Shown here piece after piece: positions 45,106-54,167 of a stretch of 64,000 bases of DNA. The translations under genes and the position numbers were made by a program. The stretch spans positions 62,001 to 126,000 of the forward strand of contig NZ_JBDKWZ010000008.1 of assembly GCF_039710355.1 (NCBI RefSeq), in the 5' to 3' direction. Under the pieces are notes generated by a model, which worked only from the letters and a program-made list of their open reading frames with translations, searched no databases and was not told the DNA's origin. Every line of letters starts with the position of its first letter. The stretch's first letter is position 1. The stretch is from Rapidithrix thailandica. Lineage in GTDB: Bacteria > Bacteroidota > Bacteroidia > Cytophagales > Flammeovirgaceae.

Positions 45106-45407
45106 TACCCACTTTGGATTATTGATCGGATTTCCCTTTGAGGTTTTGTTCTCTGTTGCTGGTCTGAGATCGCTCAGATGAACAGTTGAAACCTTGAAGG
45201 GATTTTTGTATTTATGAAGTAAAGTAGTGTAAAAAAAATCACAATGGATAAAGTGTATACAATGTTCTGTAAATGTTTGCTTTATCCACTCATCTGAAAA
45301 AAGCTTAGAATAAGCGCTGGTTTTTGAAGGCAATAGGCAACTTTTACTTGCGTTTCCCAGATGTTTTTTAATCTATTTTTTTAACTTAAACCGTGCATTT
45401 CTGAACT
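45106..45407. other. 302-bp intergenic region
   Basis: No gene was seen. It is dominated by the long nested hairpin at 45133-45208; the rest is the leader of the Spo0M-like gene. Confidence 0.4.
45133..45208. terminator. Long nested hairpin downstream of bioB
   Basis: Three nested stems: an outer 14-bp stem (TCCCTTTGAGGTTT 45133-45146 with AAACCTTGAAGGGA 45189-45202, two G-U pairs), a middle one (CTGTT 45153-45157 with AACAG 45181-45185) and an inner one (TCTGAG 45163-45168 with CTCAGA 45173-45178). TTTTTG follows. It is probably the bioB terminator, but longer and more elaborate than the others in this window. Confidence 0.65.
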
Positions 45408-45890
45408 ATGGGATTTTTTGACAAATTAAAGCAAGTAAAAAATATGGTGACCGGAGGGGGAGCCGTAGTGAATGTAGCACCTGCAAATCAAATCAGTGAT
45501 GGCAACGAGCCAGTCAGCCTAACGATTAGTTGCCAAGTAAAAGATGCGGACTTATCCGTAAGAAATGTATACCTGAAAGTGAAAGCGATAGAAGAGGTGG
45601 TAGCCCGGGACATCGATATTGCCAGGGAAGAAGATGGGGAGTTGAGGCGCTATCAGGAAGATGTGAGCAATACCGTGGAGACGTATAGTACGGAAATTCA
45701 AGTGGCGGGTGCGGAAACCTTAGAAGCTAACCAATCATATGAGTGGACGGTAGATTTGGAGGTTCCGGCAAATATCAACGGTACTTACCGGGGGCGTAAT
45801 GCCACACATGAATGGAAAGTATATGCCGGCCTGGATGTATCCGGGAATGATCCTGACAGCGATTGGGTAACCATAGAAATTAAAAAATAA
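45408..45890 (+). CDS. Spo0M-like arrestin-fold protein
   Basis: A 160-residue soluble protein starting MGFFDKLKQVKNMVTGGGAVV, a usual opening of the Spo0M/arrestin-like group, followed by two beta-sandwich halves (EPVSLTISCQVKDADLSVRNVYLKV; YEWTVDLEVPANINGTYRGRNATHEWKVYAGLD). Members are cytoplasmic with unclear roles. This organism group does not sporulate, so the name reflects homology only. The gene is shorter than Bacillus Spo0M (about 258 residues). Confidence 0.7.
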   Translation: MGFFDKLKQVKNMVTGGGAVVNVAPANQISDGNEPVSLTISCQVKDADLSVRNVYLKVKAIEEVVARDIDIAREEDGELRRYQEDVSNTVETYSTEIQVAGAETLEANQSYEWTVDLEVPANINGTYRGRNATHEWKVYAGLDVSGNDPDSDWVTIEIKK

Positions 45891-45910
45891 AATTCGATTC
45901 CTCTAGCGAT

Positions 45911-45950
45911 AAAAGTCTCCTTTGATTTTCTATTCAAAGGAGACTTTTTT
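45911..45950. terminator. Strong 15-bp stem terminator
   Basis: AAAAGTCTCCTTTGA (45911-45925) and TCAAAGGAGACTTTT (45934-45948), followed by TT. It is bidirectional between the Spo0M-like gene and the convergent DeoR-type regulator. Confidence 0.9.
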
Positions 45951-46030
45951 GAATGAGTTTATGCTGTGAATAAATTTGAGAGCTTTCACTTCGGTGAAAA
46001 GTGACTGAGTGTAGGAGACAAAAAAGGTTC

Positions 46031-46780
46031 TTAAAGTACGTTGATGCCCGCTTCAATTAATGCACTTAACGAAGGGTGATCAGGTGAAAAGTCCGTGATG
46101 ATAGTATCCAAGGCTTGTACCGGGCAAATTAAATAAGGTTCGGCCGTATGGATTTTTTCTAAAGACGAAAGTGCCACTACTTGCAGAGAGTTATGAATCA
46201 TACTTCTTTTGACTTCCCCTTCTTCGTAATCCGGACTGGTAACGCCCAAGGTGGGGTGGATACTGCAAATTCCCAAAAAGCATAAGTCCGCATGAAACTT
46301 ACTAAAAAAATCAATGGTATCGTGCCCTGTTGTGACAAAGGGTTTTTTCGATAGCCTTCCTCCGGCAAAGAGTACTTCCACATTTTCATGCCCTTCCAAA
46401 ATGCTCACTATCGGGAAGCTATTGGTAAGAACGGTAAGGTGCATATTATCGGGAAGCATACTGGCAATGGTGAGAGTAGTAGTGCCTCCATCCAGAATGA
46501 TTACCTGATTTTCTTGAAGTAGTCCAAGGGCTTTTTCAGCAATTGTTTTTTTGATTTCACTACCTTGGTGTATTCGCTCCTTAAATAAATAAGAATTAGG
46601 AGAATGAGGAACGGCCCCACCTCTTACGGCTTTAAGCAAACCCTTTTCAGCTAAGGTTTTGATGTCTCTTCGTATGGTATATTCGGAGACTTTTAACTCT
46701 TTACTCAGGGTAGTTAACAGTACTTTTTGATCCTGATTTAACCTTTCTAAGATTGCTCTTAACCGCTCTTCTTTTAACAT
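46031..46780 (-). CDS. DeoR/GlpR-family transcriptional regulator
   Basis: A 249-residue regulator with an N-terminal HTH (ILERLNQDQKVLLTTLSKELKVSEYTIRRDIKTLAEKGLLKAVRGG; family pattern VSxxTIRRDL) and a C-terminal sugar-isomerase-like effector domain (AEKALGLLQENQVIILDGGTTTLTIASML, FLGICSIHPTLGV). DeoR proteins bind phosphorylated sugars. It is transcribed divergently from a nucleotidase-MFS pair, and the shared 251 bases contain TTGCAA repeats that may be its operators. Confidence 0.92.
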   Translation of the reverse strand: MLKEERLRAILERLNQDQKVLLTTLSKELKVSEYTIRRDIKTLAEKGLLKAVRGGAVPHSPNSYLFKERIHQGSEIKKTIAEKALGLLQENQVIILDGGTTTLTIASMLPDNMHLTVLTNSFPIVSILEGHENVEVLFAGGRLSKKPFVTTGHDTIDFFSKFHADLCFLGICSIHPTLGVTSPDYEEGEVKRSMIHNSLQVVALSSLEKIHTAEPYLICPVQALDTIITDFSPDHPSLSALIEAGINVL

Positions 46781-47031
46781 ATTTTCATCGTTTGTTCACA
46801 AAAATATAAAAAAATGAAATCACATACGCTTGATTGTGTATGGTTGATAAAGTGTTGTTTTGTAATATCTTGCAAATTAATGTATTAGCTTGGTTTTGGG
46901 TGTAAGTTTCAGATATGTTACAACTGAGTTAGGCTTGAGTATTTTGCAAAAATATTGTTTTAAGTTGATTGTATATTGCAAATTATGGCATATTATTGCA
47001 ATATATAACAATAAAATTTGCAATTTATAAC
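46781..47031. promoter_or_regulatory. Divergent control region with five TTGCAA motifs
   Basis: TTGCAA occurs at 46870, 46944, 46976, 46996 and 47018. The last three begin 15-bp near-copies (46976-46990 TTGCAAATTATGGCA, 46996-47010 TTGCAATATATAACA, 47018-47032 TTGCAATTTATAACA) at 20 and 22 base steps, about two helical turns. They end at the start codon of the nucleotidase gene. They are likely operators for the divergent DeoR-type regulator. Confidence 0.6.
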
Positions 47032-47574
47032 ATGAAGACGATGAAGAAATCTATTGCGATTGATATGGACAATGTCATTGTGGATATAGAAGGCCACTAT
47101 ATACATTGGTACGAAAAAAGCTTTGGGATCAGGTTGGATAAATCAGCGTTGATAGGGAAGCCTGAAGGTTCGGCTTTTCCTAAACCGGAAGCCATACGGG
47201 AATTTTTGTGTACTCCGGGCTTTTTTAAAGAGGCTCCCACAATGCCCGGTGCTGTTGAAGCTGTCCGGCAATTGGCAGAAGATTTTGAAGTATTCATTGT
47301 TTCGGCGGCTATGGAGTTTCCACAGTCTTTATCTGAAAAGTACGAATGGTTACAAGAACACCTGCCCTTTATTTCTTGGAAAAGTATCGTCTTTTGTGGG
47401 AGCAAACAGGTGATTGATACGGATTTTATGATTGATGATCATGTAAAAAACCTGAAGCACTTTAAAAACCAAGGGCTTTTGTTTACTGCTTGTCACAACG
47501 TTTCGATCACAGGATATACCCGGGTGAATAATTGGGAGGAAGCAACGGAATATTTATATGCTGCCGTTCAATGA
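47032..47574 (+). CDS. 5'(3')-deoxyribonucleotidase-like HAD phosphatase (NT5C type)
   Basis: A 180-residue HAD hydrolase with the nucleophile/acid pair in AIDMDNVIVDIEG, a short cap (HWYEKSFGIRLD to PGFFKEAPTMPGAVEAV), a motif II Ser in VFIVSAA, and the final acidic motif in DTDFMIDDHVKNL. It resembles 5' nucleotidases of the NT5C group acting on deoxynucleoside monophosphates. ATG 47032 or 47041 are both possible; 47041 gives the more usual MKKSIAID start. It lies 59 bases upstream of an MFS transporter, so the two are probably an operon. Confidence 0.8.
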   Translation: MKTMKKSIAIDMDNVIVDIEGHYIHWYEKSFGIRLDKSALIGKPEGSAFPKPEAIREFLCTPGFFKEAPTMPGAVEAVRQLAEDFEVFIVSAAMEFPQSLSEKYEWLQEHLPFISWKSIVFCGSKQVIDTDFMIDDHVKNLKHFKNQGLLFTACHNVSITGYTRVNNWEEATEYLYAAVQ

Positions 47575-47633
47575 TTCAGTGTTTTAAGGTGGAAATTGTA
47601 AACAGTTTTTTGACTAAATAATTGATAACGTCA

Positions 47634-48776
47634 ATGAGCACTGCCAAACCTATAAAGCATCATAGAATAGCTGTAGGCGCTGTTTTTTTTCTCTATGGAA
47701 TGTGTTTTGCCAGTTGGGCAGCCCGAATTCCAAGTATTCAACAGAAACTCCAACTTACCGATGCTGCTTTAGGTGGGGTTTTATTTGCTTTGCCGGTGGG
47801 TGCCTTTGTGGCTTTGCCCATTGCCGGTTGGATGGTGGCCAAAACAGGAAGCCGATGGGTCGTGATGATTTCTTCTTTACTATATGGTAGTATATTGGTG
47901 GGGATCGGTTATTCAGCGAGTGTGGCCCAGTTGACAGTGGCTTTGTTTGGTTTTGGCATGTTAGGAAATATGCTGAATATAGCGGTAAATACCCAAGCAG
48001 TAGGTGTCGAGGCCGTTTATCAAAAGAACATTATGGCATCCTTTCATGGAATGTGGAGCCTGGCAGGCTTTGGAGGAGCTGCATTAGGTACTTTGATGAT
48101 TGGTATAGAAGTGATTCCGGCACATCATTATATACTTGTTTGGATTTTGACAATTCTTTTGCTCTTGGTGAGTTTTCGTTTTTTGTTAATCCGGGATACA
48201 GATACGGACGGAGATAAACCTTTATTTTCTTGGCCCGACAAATCCTTACTTATCTATGGGGTTATCGCTTTTTGTTCCATGATGTGCGAAGGGGCTATGT
48301 TTGATTGGAGTGGGGTCTATTTCAAAAAAGTACTACAGGTGGATAAGGCGTTGATTGGGGTAGGGTATACCGCATTTATGATTACCATGGCGGGAACCCG
48401 TTTTGTTGCGGATGGACTCACTCAGCGTTTTGGTTTGAGACGTATTTTACAATTCAGTGGATTGCTGACAGCTCTGGGATTATTACTTTCCGTGATATTT
48501 CCTTCTTTTATTACTGCCACAATTGGTTTTTTGTTGGTAGGCATTGGCGTATCTTCTGTTGTTCCTTTGGTGTTTAGTGCGGCAGGAAAGTCCAAAACCA
48601 TGTCTCCTGGTATCGCGTTGGCATCGGTGTCGTCCTTGGGTTTTTTGGGCTTCTTGATTGGGCCTCCCCTGATCGGCTTTATTGCCGAAGTGTCTAATTT
48701 AAGAACTTCGTTTTTATTCATTGCTTTTATGGGTATTTGTGTGGTCTATTTCAGTACTACGAAGGTGAAAGAATAA
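47634..48776 (+). CDS. MFS transporter (YbjJ-like)
   Basis: A 380-residue protein with twelve hydrophobic segments and MFS loop features (WAARIPSIQQKLQLTDAALG near residue 30, AGWMVAKTGSRWVVM near 65, and FMITMAGTRFVADGLTQRFGLRR in the second half). The opening FASWAARIPSIQ is characteristic of the YbjJ/fucose-permease-like group. ATG 47634 is preferred over a TTG at 47622. Its partner is the upstream HAD phosphatase, suggesting uptake or export of a nucleoside or sugar that the phosphatase acts on. Confidence 0.85.
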   Translation: MSTAKPIKHHRIAVGAVFFLYGMCFASWAARIPSIQQKLQLTDAALGGVLFALPVGAFVALPIAGWMVAKTGSRWVVMISSLLYGSILVGIGYSASVAQLTVALFGFGMLGNMLNIAVNTQAVGVEAVYQKNIMASFHGMWSLAGFGGAALGTLMIGIEVIPAHHYILVWILTILLLLVSFRFLLIRDTDTDGDKPLFSWPDKSLLIYGVIAFCSMMCEGAMFDWSGVYFKKVLQVDKALIGVGYTAFMITMAGTRFVADGLTQRFGLRRILQFSGLLTALGLLLSVIFPSFITATIGFLLVGIGVSSVVPLVFSAAGKSKTMSPGIALASVSSLGFLGFLIGPPLIGFIAEVSNLRTSFLFIAFMGICVVYFSTTKVKE

Positions 48777-48821
48777 GTTTGGAGTTGGTTTCGGAATATT
48801 TTGTTGACAATCAGCAGAGAT

Positions 48822-48855
48822 AATAAAAAAAGAAGCTCCTTTTCGGGAGCTTCTT
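48822..48855 (-). terminator. Terminator of the large T9SS gene
   Basis: AAGAAGCTCC (48830-48839) pairs with GGAGCTTCTT (48846-48855); on the minus strand an unbroken T-run follows. It lies 34 bases past the stop at 48890. Confidence 0.88.
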
Positions 48856-48889
48856 AACGAAAAACTGAATTTGAAATCGCTAAGTACTA

Positions 48890-51800
48890 TTACTCTACAA
48901 TTAACTTTGCCTTAAAGGAATACCCATGAGCATTGGTCAATACAACAAAGTACATTCCTGGTGTTAGTAGGCCTTTGTATAGTTCAATGACATGGTTATT
49001 TGTGTTTTTATCGAGAATGACCTGACCGGAACTATTCATAATCAGTATCTTTTTGATACGTTTATTGATACTGATGTCTTGAGGACCTTCTACCAGTGAT
49101 AGAGTGGTATATCCCTGCATAGGGTTCGGGAAAATCTTTACATGATTGTTTAAAGTACGGTTGCCTTTGATTACGGTATGTTTGACCGTATTGGTCACAA
49201 GAGGTTTTTCATAGTCAAATGTAATCGCCGCATTGTTAAAAATTTCCGTACCAAATGCATTGTTTTCAGAAGGCTGAATAGAGAAAGTGATAAAGCCTTG
49301 GCTACCTAGTACATCTTGAGCACTATCGGGCAGATGAATATCTTTAAATAGCCAAATGAGTTTTCTATCTTCTATACTCAGTTCAAATGCATGACTGCTG
49401 GATATCATTTTGAAAGTATTCAAATCCAAGGATTCAGGAAGTTGATCTTCTATGATGACATTCTGAGCAAAATAATTTCCGGTATTCTGAAAGCGGATTT
49501 TGTAGGTGATCTCCTGGTTATTATCAATGACATGATTTTCTCCGATTCCTACGGGGGAGGCTTGTATATCATTGGGATCTACAGCACCGACTACGAAATC
49601 ATTCAATGTAAATTGGTCGTCTTCAGTATTGTAGTCACCTTGATTTGCAAAATTGGCTGTCAGCGTAATAGGATCTCCTACTTGTGCGGATACACTCACG
49701 GAATCTACGATTTCTATAGTGTGCGTTTCTCCTTTTCGAAGAGTATCAAGCACCCAGTAATAACGGTTGCCGGTTTTACCGCTCCATGGGACGGAACTGG
49801 ATACGGGGATCACCAATTCATCAAAAGTAAGGGAAAGTGTATCCTCTGTAACGTCTACTGTCCCGTTATTGGAATAGACTATGGTGATTGTATTTTTAAA
49901 TCCTTTTCTCATCGCCGTACAACCCAAGGTCACCGAACGGTCAAAATGATTGGAAAGCGCTTGTACTGCTATGGAATTTTCGTTGTACTCCGTTCCGGAT
50001 TGAATCACGTCCACTTGAATATCGCTACAGACATTGCTCCATTTATCGCTTTCCACCTGGATTGTATGCGAACCGGGAATAAGATTCAATGTATATTGCC
50101 CTTCCGCATCCGAGTACACCACTTTATCACCGGATATCACTTTGATACCCGAAAGGGTTTCCTCATTATTATCGTAATTACAATTGGCATTGGTATCAAT
50201 AAATACGATTCCGGATACTGATGAGGTGGAGGATTCGACGATAGTGATTTCCTGATTCACCGATTGTTGAGTAAGCCATTGTTTTTTACCTGGGTGCCAC
50301 TCTACTTCTACGGAGTCTATGCTGGTGGCATTTCCAAGTCCTAAATGCAAGTTCAAGGAGTTTTGTCCGCCAAGACCATTTTGAGAGGCAATAAAACGCG
50401 TTTGCCATATGGGTGTTCCGTTGATATTTGCCTTTACTTTCACTTTAGCTCCAATGGCAGATTTGTTCATGGAAGTTCCCACTAATTTGATGGATACCCA
50501 GTTGTTTCCGCTCCCTTTGTTTTTAAACAAATGGTTGGCTTTGTGGCCGAATGTGGGAATAAAGGCGTCCAAGTCTCCGTCTTTGTCCATATCCGCAACT
50601 GCGACTCCCATTGCATTGTCCAAATTCGTAGCGATAATCTCATTAATGATAGAGGTAAAACTTCCATCTCCATTGTTTCTATACAAAAAGTTAGGCTGAT
50701 GGCTATTGTTAATCACAAGCAAGTCTAAGTCAGCATCATTATCATAATCAAACCAAGTACAACCATGAGAATTTCCCCGGTCTGAAAGGAAGGGTTCTAT
50801 TGATTGTAAAGAGAAAGAACCGTCCCCATTGTTTTTATATAAATAATTGGGTTGATCAGAAGCATTGGCTACAAAAAGGTCAAGGTACCCGTCATTGTCA
50901 TAATCCCCCCAGGTGGCAGCGACCGAGTTGGCTCCATCGTTTACAATAGTTCCGGTACTGATTTTTTCAAATTTACCATTGCCTAGATTATGAAAGAGCG
51001 TATTGTTTTGTCCCTCTCCGTCAGGACTACCATTGGGAACGAATACATCTTGCCATCCATCGTTGTCGTAGTCAGCCCACATAGCACCGATAGAGCGTTT
51101 GGCTTCATTACTCAACAAGGTGTTTTGGGATAAATCAAATGTCGTGGCTGAATTGAGGTACAATAAATTGAAATTGACCGTAAGGAAATCCAAAAAGTAT
51201 ACATCTAAGAAACCGTCATTATTTATATCAATCCAACTTACACCATGGTGATATCCGTCTTGCTTGGTAAAAGAGGCATTTTCATTGGTAAACACTCCTG
51301 CTCCTTCATTTTTATATAGAGCATTTTGAGAGCCGATGTTATTGGCCAAGGCTACATCCAAATCTCCGTCATTATCATAATCGGCCCAGGAACTCGCAAC
51401 GGTCGACATCGATTTTGAAACAAGGTTTCCACTTTGTATCCGGCTGAAATTTCCATTTCCGGTATTTTCATAGAGTAGGTTGGCTGTGTTTTTATCGTAA
51501 TCCGTGACAAAAAGATCGAGGTCATTGTCATTATCATAGTCTACCCAATTGGCTGTCCAGCTATCTGTCAATGTCCCTGTCCAAAGTTCATCTTCTACAT
51601 GCTCAAACAAGAGATTACTGGTATTGGAGGTATTGTTACTAAGGCCTACTGCAGAAGAAGAGGACTGAAAAACATCGTTTACGGATCCGGAAGTAACTGT
51701 TTCGACCGATAAAACGGTATTATCTGATACGATTTCCCCATCGTAGTATTGGATATTTGTGATCAGCAAAGTACTCACTTCATAATTGGTATTGGAAGAA

Positions 51801-53521
51801 AGGTTTGTGACCTCATCAAAAGTCCCGGTGTTTTCACCTGTCGTAGAGTTTTGAGTAAATGTAGCAGTGTCCGTTTCCAAGGTAGTAAGGTTTGTCAGGG
51901 TGGACTGTAAGGGAGTGAGTCCGTCGGGAACCAATACTTTGATATTTGCCTCTGTAATGTCATAATCCGATTCGTTGTTGATGACTGTTTGAACCGTAAC
52001 CGTATCTCCCGGAATCAATTTACTGCTTGGTGTAGTAGACGATTGGGAGAAACTTTGTTCCAAGGAGCTTCCGAAGTAGTTCATCCAGTTGTCATTAAAA
52101 TTACTAACCATTACAGAAATGTTTTGATCCGCTTCAATGATTACATAAGGCCGTTCCGGCCCCGAATCAGGATTTCCATCTCCGTTATAGATTGCCTTCC
52201 ATTCTTCCAATTCTAAAAAGAAATCCGCATACCTGCCTTTCTCAATTTGATAGGTCCGGTTGAGTGATTGTCCCTGTGTGTAAGCATCCTTTACGGTTAC
52301 GGTCACATCTTTATTAAAGGCAAACAAATAAGCATGTGAAGCGGCGGTAAATTTATTTCCGGTAAATGGATTGATTACATTGTTTTCCCAACCTGGGGGA
52401 GGTAGGTAAACCAAAAATTCTTTTCCGGCGGTTTTTCCACTCATGGAAGTAACCATGGTCGCCATATCGGAGGTACCGGGACTACCCGTCTCCATCCAGT
52501 TAGCCTCTAAAACCAAAACCTTTTTTCCCGCTGTGCAAGTGACTTTAAAAACCGTTGGGTAAGTGACATTACCTTCTTTTTTGCCCACCCATTCGGCTGT
52601 GTTTAAACTGTCCAAAGTCCAGTTTTTCAAAGCAACCCAATTGCCATTTGAATAGCGCTCCAGATAGACGTCATTGTCATCATCGATGGAAACAATCCGT
52701 ATCTCTTGTTCTCCGCCAGCTTGATAGGGCACAGAGAAATAGAATAATTCACCGGAAGAGCCTCCTGTACTGCTGGGTACATATCCTCCGCCATCGCGGG
52801 CATTATGATGAAGCGCCCCATATTGTACTGTAACCGGTTTATTACTTTCCACCAAATAGGTGTGTCCTGACTCCATTACATTTTGACCGTCGGTAAAGTA
52901 ATTGATCAAGTCTTGCCCAATATTCATTGTACGTTGAATGATAGTTTCCCGGCTTTTAATATCCACATTTGTATAACCTGTTTGCAAAGTAGTGCCTGTG
53001 GAAATTTTACGGACTGTCACGGTCGTTTCATCCTCATAGGCAAATACATTGAGGTCGCGGTTGGAACTGGAAATTTTTGGGGCATATACGATAAACCGCT
53101 CTCCTTTGGAGGTTTTATTCGTAGCAGGGACCCAATCGTGTTGCCAATCGGAATCGGTGGATTGGGAGGCATATACCAACTTATCTGAAGTGATGATAAA
53201 GTAATCCCCGTCTTGCTTTAACACTCCGCCAGAGGCGTATTTGGCATCGTCATTAATACCATTGTCTTTGATATACAGGATATAAGATTGCCCGGCCATT
53301 AATAAGCCGGAAAAACTATCATCACTATCTCCATCCATGTCATCATCGATAATTTCGAAAGATGTACTGTCATAAATGGCTGTAATGATTAAGGCTGCAT
53401 TTCGCTGTACCGGGTCATTATTGGGGGCAATGAAAATATTAAAATAAGTAGACGGTTCTCCGGTGGCAAATGCCTGAAAGCTTATGTAACATAAAAGAGA
53501 TAGAAGATATAATCTTTTCAT
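48890..53521 (-). CDS. Giant T9SS cargo: IgGFc-binding-like N-terminus, FG-GAP repeats, UnbV, T9SS domain
   Basis: A 1543-residue surface protein with a signal peptide (MKRLYLLSLLCYISFQAFA). Residues 20-480 resemble the IgGFc-binding N-terminal domain (GERFIVYAPKISSSNRDLNVFAYE). At about 655-985 there are seven FG-GAP/VCBS-type calcium loops of the form W-x-D-Y-D-N-D-x-D-L-D. An ASPIC/UnbV domain (about 1015-1090) and a SdrD-like stretch (VFIDTNANCNYDNNEETLSG, about 1100-1180) follow. A DUF11-like region (DPNDIQASPVGIGE) comes next, and then the type A sorting domain (KIFPNPMQGYTTLSL to HGYSFKAKLIVE, about 1465-1543). It is probably a calcium-stabilised adhesin. Confidence 0.88.
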   Translation of the reverse strand: MKRLYLLSLLCYISFQAFATGEPSTYFNIFIAPNNDPVQRNAALIITAIYDSTSFEIIDDDMDGDSDDSFSGLLMAGQSYILYIKDNGINDDAKYASGGVLKQDGDYFIITSDKLVYASQSTDSDWQHDWVPATNKTSKGERFIVYAPKISSSNRDLNVFAYEDETTVTVRKISTGTTLQTGYTNVDIKSRETIIQRTMNIGQDLINYFTDGQNVMESGHTYLVESNKPVTVQYGALHHNARDGGGYVPSSTGGSSGELFYFSVPYQAGGEQEIRIVSIDDDNDVYLERYSNGNWVALKNWTLDSLNTAEWVGKKEGNVTYPTVFKVTCTAGKKVLVLEANWMETGSPGTSDMATMVTSMSGKTAGKEFLVYLPPPGWENNVINPFTGNKFTAASHAYLFAFNKDVTVTVKDAYTQGQSLNRTYQIEKGRYADFFLELEEWKAIYNGDGNPDSGPERPYVIIEADQNISVMVSNFNDNWMNYFGSSLEQSFSQSSTTPSSKLIPGDTVTVQTVINNESDYDITEANIKVLVPDGLTPLQSTLTNLTTLETDTATFTQNSTTGENTGTFDEVTNLSSNTNYEVSTLLITNIQYYDGEIVSDNTVLSVETVTSGSVNDVFQSSSSAVGLSNNTSNTSNLLFEHVEDELWTGTLTDSWTANWVDYDNDNDLDLFVTDYDKNTANLLYENTGNGNFSRIQSGNLVSKSMSTVASSWADYDNDGDLDVALANNIGSQNALYKNEGAGVFTNENASFTKQDGYHHGVSWIDINNDGFLDVYFLDFLTVNFNLLYLNSATTFDLSQNTLLSNEAKRSIGAMWADYDNDGWQDVFVPNGSPDGEGQNNTLFHNLGNGKFEKISTGTIVNDGANSVAATWGDYDNDGYLDLFVANASDQPNYLYKNNGDGSFSLQSIEPFLSDRGNSHGCTWFDYDNDADLDLLVINNSHQPNFLYRNNGDGSFTSIINEIIATNLDNAMGVAVADMDKDGDLDAFIPTFGHKANHLFKNKGSGNNWVSIKLVGTSMNKSAIGAKVKVKANINGTPIWQTRFIASQNGLGGQNSLNLHLGLGNATSIDSVEVEWHPGKKQWLTQQSVNQEITIVESSTSSVSGIVFIDTNANCNYDNNEETLSGIKVISGDKVVYSDAEGQYTLNLIPGSHTIQVESDKWSNVCSDIQVDVIQSGTEYNENSIAVQALSNHFDRSVTLGCTAMRKGFKNTITIVYSNNGTVDVTEDTLSLTFDELVIPVSSSVPWSGKTGNRYYWVLDTLRKGETHTIEIVDSVSVSAQVGDPITLTANFANQGDYNTEDDQFTLNDFVVGAVDPNDIQASPVGIGENHVIDNNQEITYKIRFQNTGNYFAQNVIIEDQLPESLDLNTFKMISSSHAFELSIEDRKLIWLFKDIHLPDSAQDVLGSQGFITFSIQPSENNAFGTEIFNNAAITFDYEKPLVTNTVKHTVIKGNRTLNNHVKIFPNPMQGYTTLSLVEGPQDISINKRIKKILIMNSSGQVILDKNTNNHVIELYKGLLTPGMYFVVLTNAHGYSFKAKLIVE

Positions 53522-53893
53522 AGTAGAGGGATGAAGTTAAACTACTTGAATGATTAAAATGTATTAAGGTTAAGTCTTTGATATTCAGATTTTAGTGTTG
53601 ATGTATGTCAAACGGATTAAGAACGGTAGGCTTATTTGTAAATTTGTATATAAGTTACCTGTTTTACTAATAACATGGTATATTGATTATTGTTTATACG
53701 ATGTTATAAATAGTGTTTTATAAATAAATACTTGTGTTAAGGCTTTAATTGGATACATCTTTTGTGGAAAGGACCTTAGTTTGAGGCTAAGGCAACTTGT
53801 TTGCTTGAAGAGGCAGAATAGGTAGTTTTTATATGATAAAATCTTATCTGTATTATTGAAAATAATCATACATAACCTTGAAAGAACAGAAAC

Positions 53894-53934
53894 ACAAAAA
53901 ACCTCCAAAACAGTACATTTTGGAGGTTTTTTGT
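53894..53934 (-). terminator. Strong terminator, probably of the original tRNA gene
   Basis: ACAAAAAACCTCCAAAA (53894-53910) and its exact complement at 53918-53934 form a 17-bp stem with a 7-base loop and T-runs on both sides. No protein gene ends next to it. On the minus strand it follows the tRNA 3' fragment by about 33 bases, as a tRNA terminator would. Confidence 0.85.
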
Positions 53935-53966
53935 TTGAGTAGGGCCGCCTGTAAAAAGGGGCTGAG

Positions 53967-53987
53967 TGGCCTCGCTAGGAATCGAAC
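53967..53987 (-). other. tRNA 3'-end fragment, probable att site of integrative element
   Basis: Read on the minus strand, the 21 bases give GTTCGATTCCTAGCGAGGCCA. That is a T-loop (TTCGATT), the 3' half of the T-stem (CCTAG), a seven-base acceptor strand (CGAGGCC) and a discriminator A, with no encoded CCA. The matching 5' parts are absent (upstream sequence is TATACTG, not CTAGG), so it is only a fragment. Such fragments mark one end of elements that integrate into a tRNA 3' end. The tRNA's identity cannot be fixed from 21 bases. Confidence 0.7.
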
Positions 53988-54167
53988 AGTATATTGATAA
54001 TCAGTAAGTTAGTTGATTTTATGAATTTTTTGTGACAATATTGTGGCAGATTGAGTTGTTTTCAGTTGCTCAAATTTACAGAAGATAATAGGTATCTAAT
54101 AAAGTCAACCCTGAGAATTATGTGTCATTATAAATACAAGGATAGGTAATTCATACTTTACTGAACA

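Noticed and set aside
49391..50221. 276-residue open frame on the plus strand inside the large T9SS gene
   Set aside because: It is antisense to FG-GAP/DUF11-like coding sequence with clear protein motifs; its own translation is rich in Cys, Ile and His and shows no domain.
53940..54060. A complete tRNA gene at the element boundary
   Set aside because: Only the T-loop, half T-stem and acceptor 3' strand are present; the matching 5' halves and anticodon arm are missing.
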